64,000 nucleotides of DNA from Platynereis dumerilii (taxonomy: Eukaryota; Annelida; Polychaeta; Phyllodocida; Nereididae), in NCBI GenBank assembly GCA_026936325.1, contig JAPTHN010000012.1, positions 38,264,537 to 38,328,536 of the forward strand. Direction: 5' to 3'. Below the pieces are notes generated by a model. That model was not told the origin of the DNA. It saw only the letters and a program-made list of their open reading frames with translations, and did no database searches. Positions 46,671 to 58,030 of this stretch are shown here, one piece after another (the stretch's first letter is position 1; every line of letters starts with the position of its first letter). The translations under genes and the position numbers were made by a program.

Positions 46671-48744
46671 GCACTTGATTCTCTGCAGTGACTAAAACTA
46701 AACACATTACAAAATCTGGTGCAAAGCCAAATCATGACCTTCGACATGATATATTATCGCCCATCAAGCTATACACCAATCTAATTTATCAAGTCACCAG
46801 TCTCAAACACGCCTGCACGAATATCTTACATTGACAGCGTTACATAAGTGACCTAGCCTCTTCCGCTTCACCAATATTTTTCATTCAAACGCTGTCATTA
46901 TTGATATTATTCATGTAAATAGCAATTGCTTAAATGAAATATTTCTCTCTCTCTGTCTCATTATTTTCCATGTAAAGCTACAGGGTGAGGAAGCAAATTT
47001 TTCAAAATTTGGAATATTTCAAACTTCAGTGGAATTGAAAGGTTTTGCTAAGTCATAACAAATTCATATTTTCAGGCCTTAGAAACAAGACTAAAAGAAT
47101 CCTTTTTGTGAAGTTTGACTTGTATTATATCCAATCAAAAATTCAATATGGCCGTCTAAACTTGGTGATGCTTTGAAAAAAAGCGCCTTCATATTTTGAG
47201 GCCGTGAGCCATGAAAACAGTAAGGAGGACAACAACATCGTGGTGACAGGTCTTGTTGACCAACTATTCTAAGATGCCCCACACGGAAAAGTAAGGGGAA
47301 TTAAGGTCCGAGCTGGAGAAGGGCCAGAAGTTGGCCGGAAGTCTCCGAAATTTCTTTAAAAAAAAAAAAAAAGCTACATGAATGTCAACAATGTGTTACA
47401 TCTGATAAAAAAAAGTGTCTCACAGTGCTTTGCTCTCTTCTACGTCATGCATTTGAAATTTCTATAAAAAGTTTTGTCTGAAAAAAATTGCTTGTCAACT
47501 GAGTAATTATCTGATATCCAGACAGATGAGATCAACAAATATTTCTTGATAATCTCAGGATGCTTCCTTCAATGAAAAACTAATCTTATGTTGTCTAACT
47601 TCAGAAATAAAATTCTTAAAATGTAATGAGTAATTACAAGCTAGTTTTACCTCTTTGTCATCCCTGCTATCAGTTGGATTTATCGCTAGATTTTAAAAAG
47701 TGAAGAAATTTCTACGGTTTGATAAATTACAAACCCTCGCAGTTCTTGAGAAAATTATCAAAGGAACTACACTTTGTTCCGTAAACATGTGAACTGATGT
47801 TTGGCCTGATTGCTCTACATCTACAAGTCGCACAACAGAGAAACACACACTTGCGAATAGATGACCTGATTTTTAACTTGTGTTAAAAATTATATTTTCA
47901 CGATGTTTTTTTTTGTTACGGTCACCCTTTTGTTGAAACGGGACCGACTGTCGTACCTCCTGTTGGGCACATAGAAAACAACACTGGTTGCTAAAATATC
48001 TTTGTCCAGTTCAAGGTTCATATTTTTAAAATTCTACCCTATATTATGTAAAAAAGAACCCGCAAAGGATGTCATGTAAATCTATTTTCTTCCAGTCAAT
48101 TTTTTTTTCAAAGGTTTTTTCTTCCAGTCAATTTCATGTGTCATTGCTTGCGAGAAAAGCTCAATTCCCACAACTGCTGATGCAGTTCACTGCATATAAA
48201 TTTACAAGTGGTTGAAGCAATATAAAGTGACTTTCTTTTTCTTTTCCTTTACTACTTTTTTCCTTTTGATTGATTAATTTCATGGTTCCTTAATATTATT
48301 ACTTACAAGGTGGCCAGATTTGACCTACAAAAAAAATGTCCACTTCCCTTAGCTGCTGCAGTGCCATAGGTTTGCACAGCTTGTAAGCTGTTTCAACTTT
48401 CTTTTGTTTGTTCTTTTGATGAATTATTTTTTGCTTTTTGATTGATTTAACTTCATATGTCATTACATACTAAACTGCCAGATTTGACTTATACCAAAGA
48501 ATATAAATACAACTCTCCACTTCACTCAATTACTGATTCAGTGCTACATGGTGTAAGCTTAGTGGCATATTAAGTGTGGGGGGGGGTCGGTGTGTCATGG
48601 CCCCTTAAGTACAAAATGAACATGGAAGAGATTGGAAATACTGCAGCGGAGCAACGTATTCATCCCATGTCCCACGTTATGCCCCTCCCTACTCGGAGTA
48701 TTTCTAGATATGCCCCTGTGTAGGTTTGTACAACAGTTTGTTCA

Positions 48745-48970
48745 CAGCAGTTGCCCGGAGCGGTGGGTTGGGGCCTGTGCTGGCCAAAGCTTCTCAGACT
48801 GCAGCGGCCAAATGTAACTGGCAGATTCCCACGATCTCCTGCACTTCCTTGTGCCTGCTCTATTGGGATTGATCAGAGATGGATAGTGCTGGAGTAATAA
48901 CACAGTAGTGTGATTTTGTAATCACTCTGTGCCTGTCTTAAACAGGTGAAAAAAACCTTTTGGAGTAACA
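48745..48970. repeat. Well-conserved core of the segmental duplication, right
   Basis: Partner of 45480-45715. GATCTCCTGCACTTCCTTGT and CACAGTAGTGTGATTTTGT are identical in both. Confidence 0.55.
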
Positions 48971-49533
48971 ATAATTGGCTATCAAGTGAGTACATCCCTT
49001 ATATTTTACTCTTATCTTTGATTTATACTCTCTTTACCAATTTCAGCAAGTATGAGGTAGGATAGGAAAACGTAGAAAATGCAGTTCTTGTAATTGGTTG
49101 AGATACTCAAACGCATGGCATAAAAAGCATGAGTACCAAAAAACGTATATCAAGAATAGTGACAGGTCTGATTGTGGCAGTTGTGGTAGTAATTGTTGGT
49201 GTTTACCTTCTAATCTTATCCACTTATACCAAACTTAGCTGCTCACTGAAGCAGAAGACTGCATTTTAAATGCCTTTGTATGTTCATCTCAGAGATTTTA
49301 AGGACTTTTTATTGCTCAGACAAGCTAAAAAGGACACGTAGATAGTTCGAAAACTGACCATTGAAGAAACACATGTAATTGAATTTAGCTGTAATGTCAA
49401 GGTGCTTCAAGTTATTGATAATATTTTACTTAAATAGAAGTGATTAAATAACTCCTGTTATTACCTGCATGTATTGTTTACTGGCACAACATTGACATTG
49501 GTGTGCTTACTATTTCAACATGACATTGTATAA

Positions 49534-49743
49534 GCTGTAAAATTTGAAATTTTGAGTTAGCTCAATTGACTGAGTGAAATGTTTGCACAGTTTATTTGAG
49601 CTAACAATTTCATTGTTTTGAGTTTTGATAATCTGTCTGTTGTCATAACTTATGGCAACAAGCTTTGTTGGCTCAATGGAATTGTTCAAACCATCTCACT
49701 CAATCATTTGAGCTGACTCACTGCAAATTCACATCTTACAGTG
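49534..49743. mobile_element. GAGTCAGCTCA palindromic MITE, copy 2
   Basis: CTGTAAAATTTGAAATTTTG at the left and its diverged inverse ending TTACAGTG at the right. It is inserted in the right segmental unit and has no counterpart in the left unit. Confidence 0.7.
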
Positions 49744-50384
49744 TATCACTAGAATGTTTAATCTATATTTGGAAAGGAAGTGGCATACTGATTACGGAAA
49801 GAGTATTGTATTCTTAATAATTTTTTAGCGCCCAAAGAAGTTATTTTAGTCAACTAACTTGGGATAATTCTATGCGTCTACTGTATGTGTTACCCACTCA
49901 GCCTTCCTATTTTTTACAATGTTTATTGATTCTATGTACTTTATGTATAGCTTTTACGCCATTTTAATATTTTATTGTACCTTTTAATTTTTAATTTTTA
50001 TCACTTATATTATATTTGTACTATTATATAACGTTTTATTTCATCTTCATGGTTTTAGTCATCAATATTTTACTAACAGTAGGGCCATATTGTAAATAAG
50101 TATTTATACTTAATGGGTTTTACGCTCATCAACTAAAGTGTATCTATCTCTTTCATAATTTAACCTTTTAGTGGACTAGAAAATTTTGGAGTGATAGGCA
50201 CATCATAGAGTCAATCAATTTACTTACATCACATATGCATTGTTCTATGATTGTAACGGGCTTTGTTGCTTGTATGTTGCAATTACCTTTAATGTAAGCA
50301 TATCAAAAACCTCCATATATCTCAAATGACGGTAAAGCAGGCTTTTTAAGAGAAGCATGTCAAGTTCAGTCTTAAATTGAAGCA

Positions 50385-50545
50385 TGATTCTATTACCAGA
50401 TTTTCACCAGTACCATAATTACTTTTAATTAACTGAACTTATTTTATGCATGACAACATTTCTTGCCAGTTACCCATTTGGAAGATAAGTAATGGGAGTC
50501 AGCCACTTTAGGATTACCGGTGCTAGGCACTCATCCAATCTGACA
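50385..50545. repeat. Dispersed repeat with GGTTATCCTRAA core, copy 3
   Basis: TTAATTAACTGAACTTATTT, TTGCCAGTTACCC and GCCACTTTAGGATTACC match the layout of 4920-5105 and 18600-18790. Confidence 0.5.
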
Positions 50546-50865
50546 CTGTTAGGAAAGTTATCACGTTAAGTCCCAAATGAATTTTTTAAGCTAAACAAGA
50601 AGCCCATCATTAACGTAATGTTTCCTATATATTCATCCGATTGACCAAACTCAACAATATTTCAAACTCATCTGCAGTGTAACAACAAAAGCACCAAGTT
50701 GGAACAGGACACAGCAATTAATCACCTCAACAACCGCACCTATTGCAAGGAAATGATTAATTATTAAATCTCATGTTAGACTAATTCATCAGGATGAAAT
50801 AGAAATAATACATTCATATTAGAGTTGCTATGTTTCATATTGAAGGATGAAAATATCTACTTATA

Positions 50866-51351
50866 CAGTGCCGCCTGTAAGTAAGTGAAACGCATGACAT
50901 TGTGCCATTGCGACAATGCTAAACATCCTCAGCCAAACTGCTTGTGGAGGCATGAATTCTCATCGGATGAAAGGGAAACAAAGTGGGTCATGAAGGCCGA
51001 TGTGTGAGGCAAGTGGGATAAAAATAGCAGCCCATTTTCTTTGCTGTAGTCAGAGTTAGGTATGGGTCAAAGTCTTTGACAAGTAAGTGAACCACCTTTT
51101 CCTATGTTTTAACATTGGGCCTGCGTTTCATTTACTTATCAAAGACTTTCACCCATACCTAACTCCAACTACAGAAAAGAAAATTGGCTGCTATTTTTAT
51201 CCCACATGCCTCACATATCGGCCTTTATGACCCAAATGTTTTCCTCTCATCGGATGAGAATTCGTCCTTCCAGAAGCATTTTGGTTAAGGATGTTTAACA
51301 TTGATGCAATGGCACAATATCATGCGTTTCACTTACTTACAGGCGGCACTG
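50866..51351. mobile_element. 486-bp near-complete palindrome, TA-flanked
   Basis: The ends CAGTGCCGCCTGTAAGTAAG and inverse are perfect. TA lies at 50864-50865 and 51352-51353. The arms of about 230 bp pair along nearly their whole length around a short centre (CCTATGTTTTAACATTGGG). A foldback, mariner-type MITE by its target. Confidence 0.85.
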
Positions 51352-51419
51352 TAAATGTGTAAGGACTGAAGGAGTGACATTGATACCAGGACTGTAGTTG
51401 GCCATGCACGATCTACGAG

Positions 51420-51618
51420 AGAAATTTGAAATTTGAGTCAGCTTAAATGATTGAATGAAATTGTTGCACAATTTGTTTGAGCTAACTTTGCTTGTTGTTC
51501 TGAGCTATGGTAATCTGTCCATTGTCCTAACTTAAAACAACAAGATATCTCAGTTCAAAGGAATTGTGCAACCATCTCACTCAATCATCTGAGCTGAATC
51601 AAAATTCAAATTTTACAG
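51420..51618. mobile_element. GAGTCAGCTCA palindromic MITE, copy 3
   Basis: AATTTGAGTCAGCTTAAATG at the left and TGAGCTGAATCAAAATTC at the right are inverted partners. Both outermost ends are mutated. Confidence 0.7.
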
Positions 51619-51821
51619 GGAAGCATAATCTGTGATCAGTGGGTTTTAAAAATCTAAAACATTGAAAATAAGGTTGGGTTTACACTGAATCATAATTTCC
51701 GACTAGCAAAAGGCCAGAAGAGAGGAACTGTTATTATGAAAGGATGTCACTCATCCTTCATCATATAAAGATTGTTCTTCTTTGAAATCCGTTACAAAAT
51801 TATGTGCTTTCGATATTTGTA

Positions 51822-52028
51822 CACTGTAAAATTTGAAATTTTGAGTCAGCTCATATAATTGAGTGAGATGGTTGCACAATTTGTTTGAGCTAACATAGCT
51901 TGATGTTTTAAGTTATGATAATCTTTTCGTTGTTATAAGTTAAAACAACAAGACGTGATAGCTCAAAGGAATTGTGCAACCATCTCACTCAATCAATTAA
52001 GCTGACTCAAAATTCAAATTTTACAGTG
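51822..52028. mobile_element. GAGTCAGCTCA palindromic MITE, copy 4 (best ends)
   Basis: The ends CACTGTAAAATTTGAAATTT and the inverse are intact, and TA flanks both sides. It lies about 210 bp upstream of the receptor C start codon, in its promoter or leader region. Confidence 0.8.
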
Positions 52029-52124
52029 TACATAATATGTTAAATTAAAATAAGAGATTAACTTTATGTCTATGTTTTCATATAATAATTATGTCATTCT
52101 CTCACTGTATTTTCAGAGACCACA

Positions 52125-52223
52125 ATGGATTAATTGATCATCTCGACAAGCGGAGCTTGCTTAAAAACATGATGGATTTATAGATCATAGGATTATAACT
52201 AAAACATGCTATCATTAACTTGA
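52125..52223 (+). promoter_or_regulatory. Three mini upstream ORFs before receptor C
   Basis: Upstream ATGs open tiny frames: 52125-52133 (M-D-stop), 52169-52183 (MMDL-stop) and 52206-52223 (MLSLT-stop). All end before the main ATG at 52237. A TTTTCAG at 52111-52116 could be the acceptor of a leader exon, in which case all three would be in the mRNA. Whether they are transcribed is not shown. Confidence 0.5.
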
Positions 52224-52236
52224 CCTATCCTGAACA

Positions 52237-52548
52237 ATGGATGTCGCCAACTTTTCCTCGCAAGGGAATCAGTCGTCTTTAAAGGACGGAAGAGACGAGG
52301 ACCTCGCGAAAGTGGAGATTTCTCTACAAGCTGTCATCTTCATCCTGGCTATCTTTGGCAATGGATTGGTGGTGATATTACTATCATGTCACAAAAAGAA
52401 ATTAAGCCGGATGAATTTACTCATCCTCCATCTGGCCATTGCGGATTTATTTGTGGCTGTATTCAACATTCTGCCGCAGCTTATTTGGGATATTACGTTC
52501 CGTTTCCAAGGCGATCGGTACCTCTGTAAAGCTGTCAAATACTTTCAG
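52237..52548 (+). CDS. Vasotocin/oxytocin-receptor-like GPCR, copy C, exon 1 (N-terminus to start of TM3)
   Basis: Encodes residues 1-104 of a class A peptide GPCR expected at the plasma membrane and coupled to a G protein. The N-terminal tail has two N-glycosylation sequons (N5-F-S, N11-Q-S). TM1 is about 29-51 with GN42 and TM2 about 60-82 with LAIAD70. The PQLIWDITFRF segment (80-90) of the first outer loop is close to vertebrate oxytocin/vasopressin V1 receptors (PQLLWDITFRF). C97 is the expected disulfide cysteine. The start is the only ATG in this frame ahead of TM1 and has a good context (A at -3, G at +4). The donor CAG|GTAATA at 52549 leaves phase 0. Subtype (oxytocin against vasopressin) cannot be told for an invertebrate, where one ligand is usual. 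Confidence 0.9.
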
Positions 52549-54775
52549 GTAATATTATAGATATATATAATTATCTTAAAGCTATTAATACCATCAATAC
52601 TTTGTCAAATGCAACTTACAGTTATATATGAAAAACTGATAATTCTTTATTATAGTATGCACTTCAAATCAACAAACATTTATTACATGCAGAAGTACTT
52701 TGGATTCAATTTAAACCTGGAGGATGATTGATATGACTTAAAACTATCAATAGATCGATGGATCTAATAGCTTTAAATTGTACTGCGCACTAATTGTCAA
52801 AACAAATAATCATTAAAATGGTCTCGATACTCTATCCAAGATTGCGCACATTGAATTGACACTTGTAATAGCCGGTCCATTCAGGAATCAGCTTTGCAGA
52901 TAATAAAGCTTGATGTTTGCTGCAGTCAGCTAAAATAATGATTTTAAAATGGCACTTTGGCAGACATACAAAATTGATGTTTGTTTAATTGAGCTTTACC
53001 GTTTTACTTGTTGTCAATAACCTGTTCCTTTGAAAGACCAACAAAGCGTTATCAACTTTTAAGTGTGAAAGCATTGATGTTTCGCAGCTTTTTTGTTTGT
53101 CTGAAATCACATTATGTCAGCAAGTCGCTTTCCAACAGACCAATATAATACGCCTGTCTGAAAGTTAAAAAAAAATAGGCTGTGACAGTCAACCTGTAAT
53201 CACCATCGTTATGTCATGCAGAGAAAGGTCTATCCTGCGATAGATATATGGTCAAGAGAAGATCATTTTGTTTACATTTTAGGTTAGGGAGAAAACAATA
53301 TTAGTTAATAGCGAGGGTTGCGTGTAGACCAGCCCTGTTTTCCACAGATACAAGAATTGAAGTATATAGGACTATATAATATGATTTATTTGAGGGCATC
53401 ATCATTTGGTTTATGCGACTTTCTGCCCGAACTTCTGAAACCTATGCCCCTATCGCATGTCAATTTACAGTTGCCATATCCCGCTGCTACTAAGAATATC
53501 TTTCTTGACAGACAATTGTTTTGATTGGTCGTACACTTATCAACCAATCAACGTGTAAGTGCCAGAAGGACTTCTGAAGGGCGTAATACACAATAATGGT
53601 TGTACAAAAAATCTGTTTTTAGAGGGTAATAAATATTGCATTTCTTGTCATACGAAGTCGTACAAATGGTGTCGCTGGTTGCTTTTGCTTTTGGCAGTCA
53701 ATTCAAATGTTCCTTTTGTCATAGAACAGGTTCATTGAATCCTTTCGACAATATAAATTTTTTTGCAAATCCAAGATGGTTAGTCGATTGCCTCAAACAC
53801 ATAATGGTTTGGTATCCTATCTCCTGTTTACATGTACTTATGTGAAGTTATGTCCCTTTTGTCAGTTAGAACTGCCAAAACTAATGGTAGTTTTCTGGCT
53901 GTTCATCTATGCATTCATTGTGTAATTGACACTTTGAACAGTAAATTTCCTGGGTGGTGATTGATCGATGATACACAATTATATATCACATCTGTGATTA
54001 TGCCTATTTTGGATGATTTCTGCCAAGCTTTCGTTTAAGGACACCAATCACATGCCATTATTGGATATATAACTTTCATCCATGGGTTGATTTTCATACC
54101 TATAATCCGTTTTATTTCATTTTATGTTATTTTTCTCAAAAATTATTGAACATGATCCAATAATATGTTGTTAGGAATGAATTTTTCCATGTAATGTCAT
54201 GTTGTATGCATTGGAGTACAGTAGGACTAGCATTGTAAGACTCCCTCGATATTATGACAAAACAACCCAAGTCAGGGTCTCTGTGTAACAATATCACGAG
54301 CAGTTATGTGAATTGATATCACTCAAGTCTGAAGGTTGTTGGTTTGTTTTCATCACCTTCTTTAACTCTATACTTATAGAACAGATACATTTTTCTGACA
54401 ATACAAAGATCTATGTGACATCAGCGTGAAGCAAAAAACATCATGACGTCACCATTATTTGTTTATGATGAGATCGGCAATTATATCCTTTGCCCTGATA
54501 TTTTGGCTTGAGACAGCAATAATCGCAGCCGACCAGGCGATAACAGACCAATGTGTCTTACGTGACCGCCTTTTTCCTGTGTGAAGTTGTATGTTGAGAG
54601 AATTTTGCTTTGAAAGGAGAGACCAAACCCCGACAACGGACATTTCATGATCAGAGGAAAGGGTTCTTAGAAAATAGAGTTCAGCATAATGTATTAACTA
54701 GTCCATTTAAATCATAATGGCATGCATGGTATGGTATTTTTCACTAACATATTGTACGCATGCATGCAAAGTTAC

Positions 54776-54957
54776 AAACATTTCCAGTAACAGCCTTGGT
54801 CACCATGGAAATTGTGTGGTTACCATGGAAATGCCTGCTCCAGGCCCATGTAAGCGTGTCAATGAGACAGTTGCCCATCTCTCTACTACTTAGACCTAAT
54901 CCTTGCAATCTTCTCTTATGCAAAAATGTCCAGAACTTCGATTTTGTGTTGGGCTTG
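54776..54957 (-). repeat. Dispersed repeat, CCTGGAGCAG family, copy 3 (inverted)
   Basis: Inverse of 17454-17670 and 17826-18017: CCATGGAAATGCCTGCTCCA, CCTAATCCTTGCAATC and AAAATGTCCAGAAC occur in reverse order. Confidence 0.65.
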
Positions 54958-56000
54958 TAGCACGGGAACGTGTACACACACTATCGGTTTGCTCATAATA
55001 TTTACTCCTTATTGTTGTAACTTGGACAATCAAGGTGATAGATTGTTATTCAACGGACAATTTAATATATAGTTTGTAAAGGGTCCCATTGTTCTGCGGA
55101 TGCCACAAGGCAATTTTAGAGTAAAAAACAGGGAAATTTAACATTTTATAGGGACACAACCCTGAAAGGGGGTCACAGAAGTGAGAGGAATATAATTCTA
55201 AGCAGTACCAGCTACTTGGAAACACAATACAACAGAAATACATGTCAGTCCATGAGGAAAAGCAATAACGAAGCAGCTGCATAATTATATTTGTCGCCAA
55301 AATATCTTACTGTTTATTCTTACTCCACGAAATATTTATTTTTGGGCTGCTGCTCTGAACATGGTCCCCTTATATGACAGTTGATGGATTGAAATATGAG
55401 TTGTGGCATATCCCTATATCTGAACCCTTGTTCAAAGTATTACTTTTGCCAATCTTCTAAGAACTATGTTCGGTAAATTGGCATCCAATGTCATTATGCA
55501 TTGGTAAAGACGCAAGTATAATTTCCTAATTATCTGCTTAACGTTTTAAAGCAAACTGTCGTCAAACACCAAGTGCAACTTTTTTTTGTAATGGTCGATA
55601 AACTGGAACATCAACTGTGACAACTTGACGAATGCCTCCTACAAATTGTTACATTAAGAGGCAATTACTATTCTTTTGTCAGGCTGACTTTCAAAATTAT
55701 CATTTACATCATAAATTAGCTTAATATAAATAAATTTGATTCAACATTCGTTTTAGGAAACAATAATTCCCCATGTAATTGAATTATATTTATGTCACAA
55801 GGCAATTAAACAACACGTGTATGCACTTGCATAAATAAGTTAAAGGCAGGAAAGTTATGAAAAACCAGAACTGGGTAGTAGCGTCATGACTGATAATTTG
55901 TCTATTTAAATGAAGTTAGACATCACCAAGATACTTATACCTTTGGAAAAGCCGGTATCTAACTGACAAGTTTGCATATTAGCACCCTGCTAGGGATTAA

Positions 56001-56410
56001 CATTGTTAACAACAGCAAACAAACAATCAGATTATTGTTAATTTTGCAAAAATTAGACGTTAAAATGTATAATAGAAGAAGCGTATAACGTCTAAGTCAG
56101 TTAGACACCTCTTTGTCGGGTTCTAACAAGCATTTTTGTCAGTTAGATCCCGACCGACTAATACGTAGATTGTTAGTACAGTTGGTGGGCACTTGGCTGC
56201 CACTTCATTGTTAACAACAGCAAACAAACAATCAGATTATTGTTAATTTTGCAAAAATTAGACGTTAAAATGTATAATAGAAGAAGCGTATAACGTCTAA
56301 GTCAGTTAGACACCTCTTTGTCGGGTTCTAACAAGCATTTTTGTCAGTTAGATCCCGACCGACTAATACGTAGATTGTTAGTACAGTTGGTGGGCACTTG
56401 GCTGCCACTT
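56001..56410. repeat. Perfect tandem duplication, two 205-bp units
   Basis: Units 56001-56205 and 56206-56410 appear identical base for base, each starting CATTGTTAACAACAGC and ending GGCTGCCACTT. Identity means the event is recent, or an assembly artefact. Confidence 0.9.
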
Positions 56411-56701
56411 GCTGGGTCCCAGGTTTGGGTCCATTCTGGCCAGGTCACCTGGATTTGTTTTGGAAGCAGTTTCTATCATCCCTTGCCTCATAGCGTGTGT
56501 GATTTAAATTGCTAAGATGCTAAAGTTGATGATTTTGTGTCGCATAGGCAAATTTATTTGAGGAAGTACATAAAACTCTCATTAAATGAAAATCCATGAA
56601 ATTGAAAAAAATAAAAAGCTAGGCTGTTTAGAAAACTTTTTCTTTGGAACAAATCACATTTATTTATTTGCATGGTATTAAAGTTGAACTCTCTTTTTCA
56701 G

Positions 56702-56863
56702 GTTGTAGCCATGTACGCTTCGTCATATGTCCTACTTACGACTGCCTTGGACCGATACTTGGTCATCTGCCATCCTCTCAAGACTCAAACGTGGAGCGAT
56801 TCCAGGGTTCATCTTTTAGTCATGACGTCATGGATTCTGTCAGCTCTCTTTTCTCTTCCTCAG
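56702..56863 (+). CDS. Receptor copy C, exon 2 (TM3-TM4)
   Basis: Encodes residues 105-158, starting VVAMYASSYVLLTTALDRYL and ending SLPQ. DRY at 121-123 is the conserved G-protein-coupling motif at the foot of TM3 and is intact here, while the same exon is broken in copy B. The HPLKTQTW segment is the second inner loop and ILSALFSLPQ ends TM4. The acceptor TTTTTCAG|GTT and donor CAG|GTACGT are both strong and both leave phase 0, so exons 1-2-3 join without frame change (KYFQ-VVAM and LPQ-VFIF). The join KYFQVVAM parallels KYLQVVGM of oxytocin receptors. Confidence 0.92.
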
Positions 56864-57069
56864 GTACGTAGCAGAAAGGATGTGTGATTGTGACTTCACA
56901 TCTTGTTACATTCTTGTATTTGTGCACACTGTATGCGTAGTATTACAGCTGGATGCAGCAATGTAGTGACTGATAATTGAAACTGCTGTCTAATATCATG
57001 TCCTAGTGATGTGGCCTGCAACCGGAGCAGAGCTGCATTTGTGCTGCCAAGTGCTTTTCTCTATCGGCC

Positions 57070-57240
57070 TGAATCAACGCTTAATACAGGTTATCCTAGT
57101 CTGGTTAACTCCCACAACTTATCTTCTAACAGGATTACCAGTGAATAATCAAGAGATCAGTCAATTAATTTTGACTTATGTTCAACATTACCATTACTTT
57201 TGGATATCTCTGTTAAGCACTGATACAATCTAGTAGATTC
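57070..57240. repeat. Dispersed repeat with GGTTATCCTRAA core, copy 4
   Basis: CGCTTAATACAGGTTATCC, then GGTTAACTCCCACAACTTAT at the left and TTAAGCACTGATACAATC at the right. This matches, in part inverted, the ends of 18600-18790. Confidence 0.5.
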
Positions 57241-58030
57241 ACAGGCTACAGTAGCCTGCTTCTATTGCGAGCGTGAGCGAGCAGGCTACAACATTTCACT
57301 GGTGGTGCTGCCAATCAGGTCCTCGCTCACATGCATTTTTAGCAAATCTAGCTCAGTCCTGCTGACTTCTGCTGGGCGCGGACCTGACAGGCAACAGCGC
57401 GGACTTTAGAGGGAGCAGTTCCACTGACCTAGAAGCCAATTCGACACACAATTCGACTTGAATTCTGTGTTCAGTCAGATAGATTCATTAATTGATTCAA
57501 TGTTGTAACCTTCTAACCTTCTCGAAGGTATTGTGGATGCCGCTGATAGGAAAGCGTTGAATGGGAAAGCGTTGAAAAAAAAAACAGCATGTGTCTGGCA
57601 GGCTGCTGGTGGTTTTATGACAGGATTGAAAAAAATTCATATGTTGAAAATATCTTTGATCAAAACACAACTTGTGGTGATTTTGCAGAAATTGATGTTG
57701 AATAGCAGCTTTGATTTTTGTAATGACCTTTATACAACAAAAAGTTGCCCCTCTTGCATCTTCATTATTACAAGGTTTGATGCTAGTTAAATGTGCCATA
57801 AGAAACTTTTGATGCAACTATGTACTACACAAAATGACAGGCGAATGACATAATGTCTATAGTAAGACACTTTTTTTATTTTCAAGTGTTCTAAAATGTT
57901 GACAGCAATGAGTTAAATGAGATCAGGTCCACATTATAGATAATGAAGTTGGGTATATTGTCCAGTTGTTTCAGGTTCCTACCTTTTACAGGTTTGGAGA
58001 AATTTTGAGTTTTGTCCATGCTCTTTAAGT

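Larger units (their letters stand above)
46790..50270. repeat. Tandem segmental duplication, right unit
   Basis: Right partner of 42800-46150. An additional partial repeat of the block around 48080-48290 follows at 48340-48560 (TTCATATGTCATTACATACTAA). Confidence 0.7.
52549..56701 (+). other. Intron 1 of receptor C
   Basis: 4153 bp with a GT donor and TTTTTCAG acceptor. It contains an inverted dispersed repeat (54776-54957) and a perfect 205-bp tandem duplication (56001-56410). The rest shows no coding potential. Confidence 0.75.
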
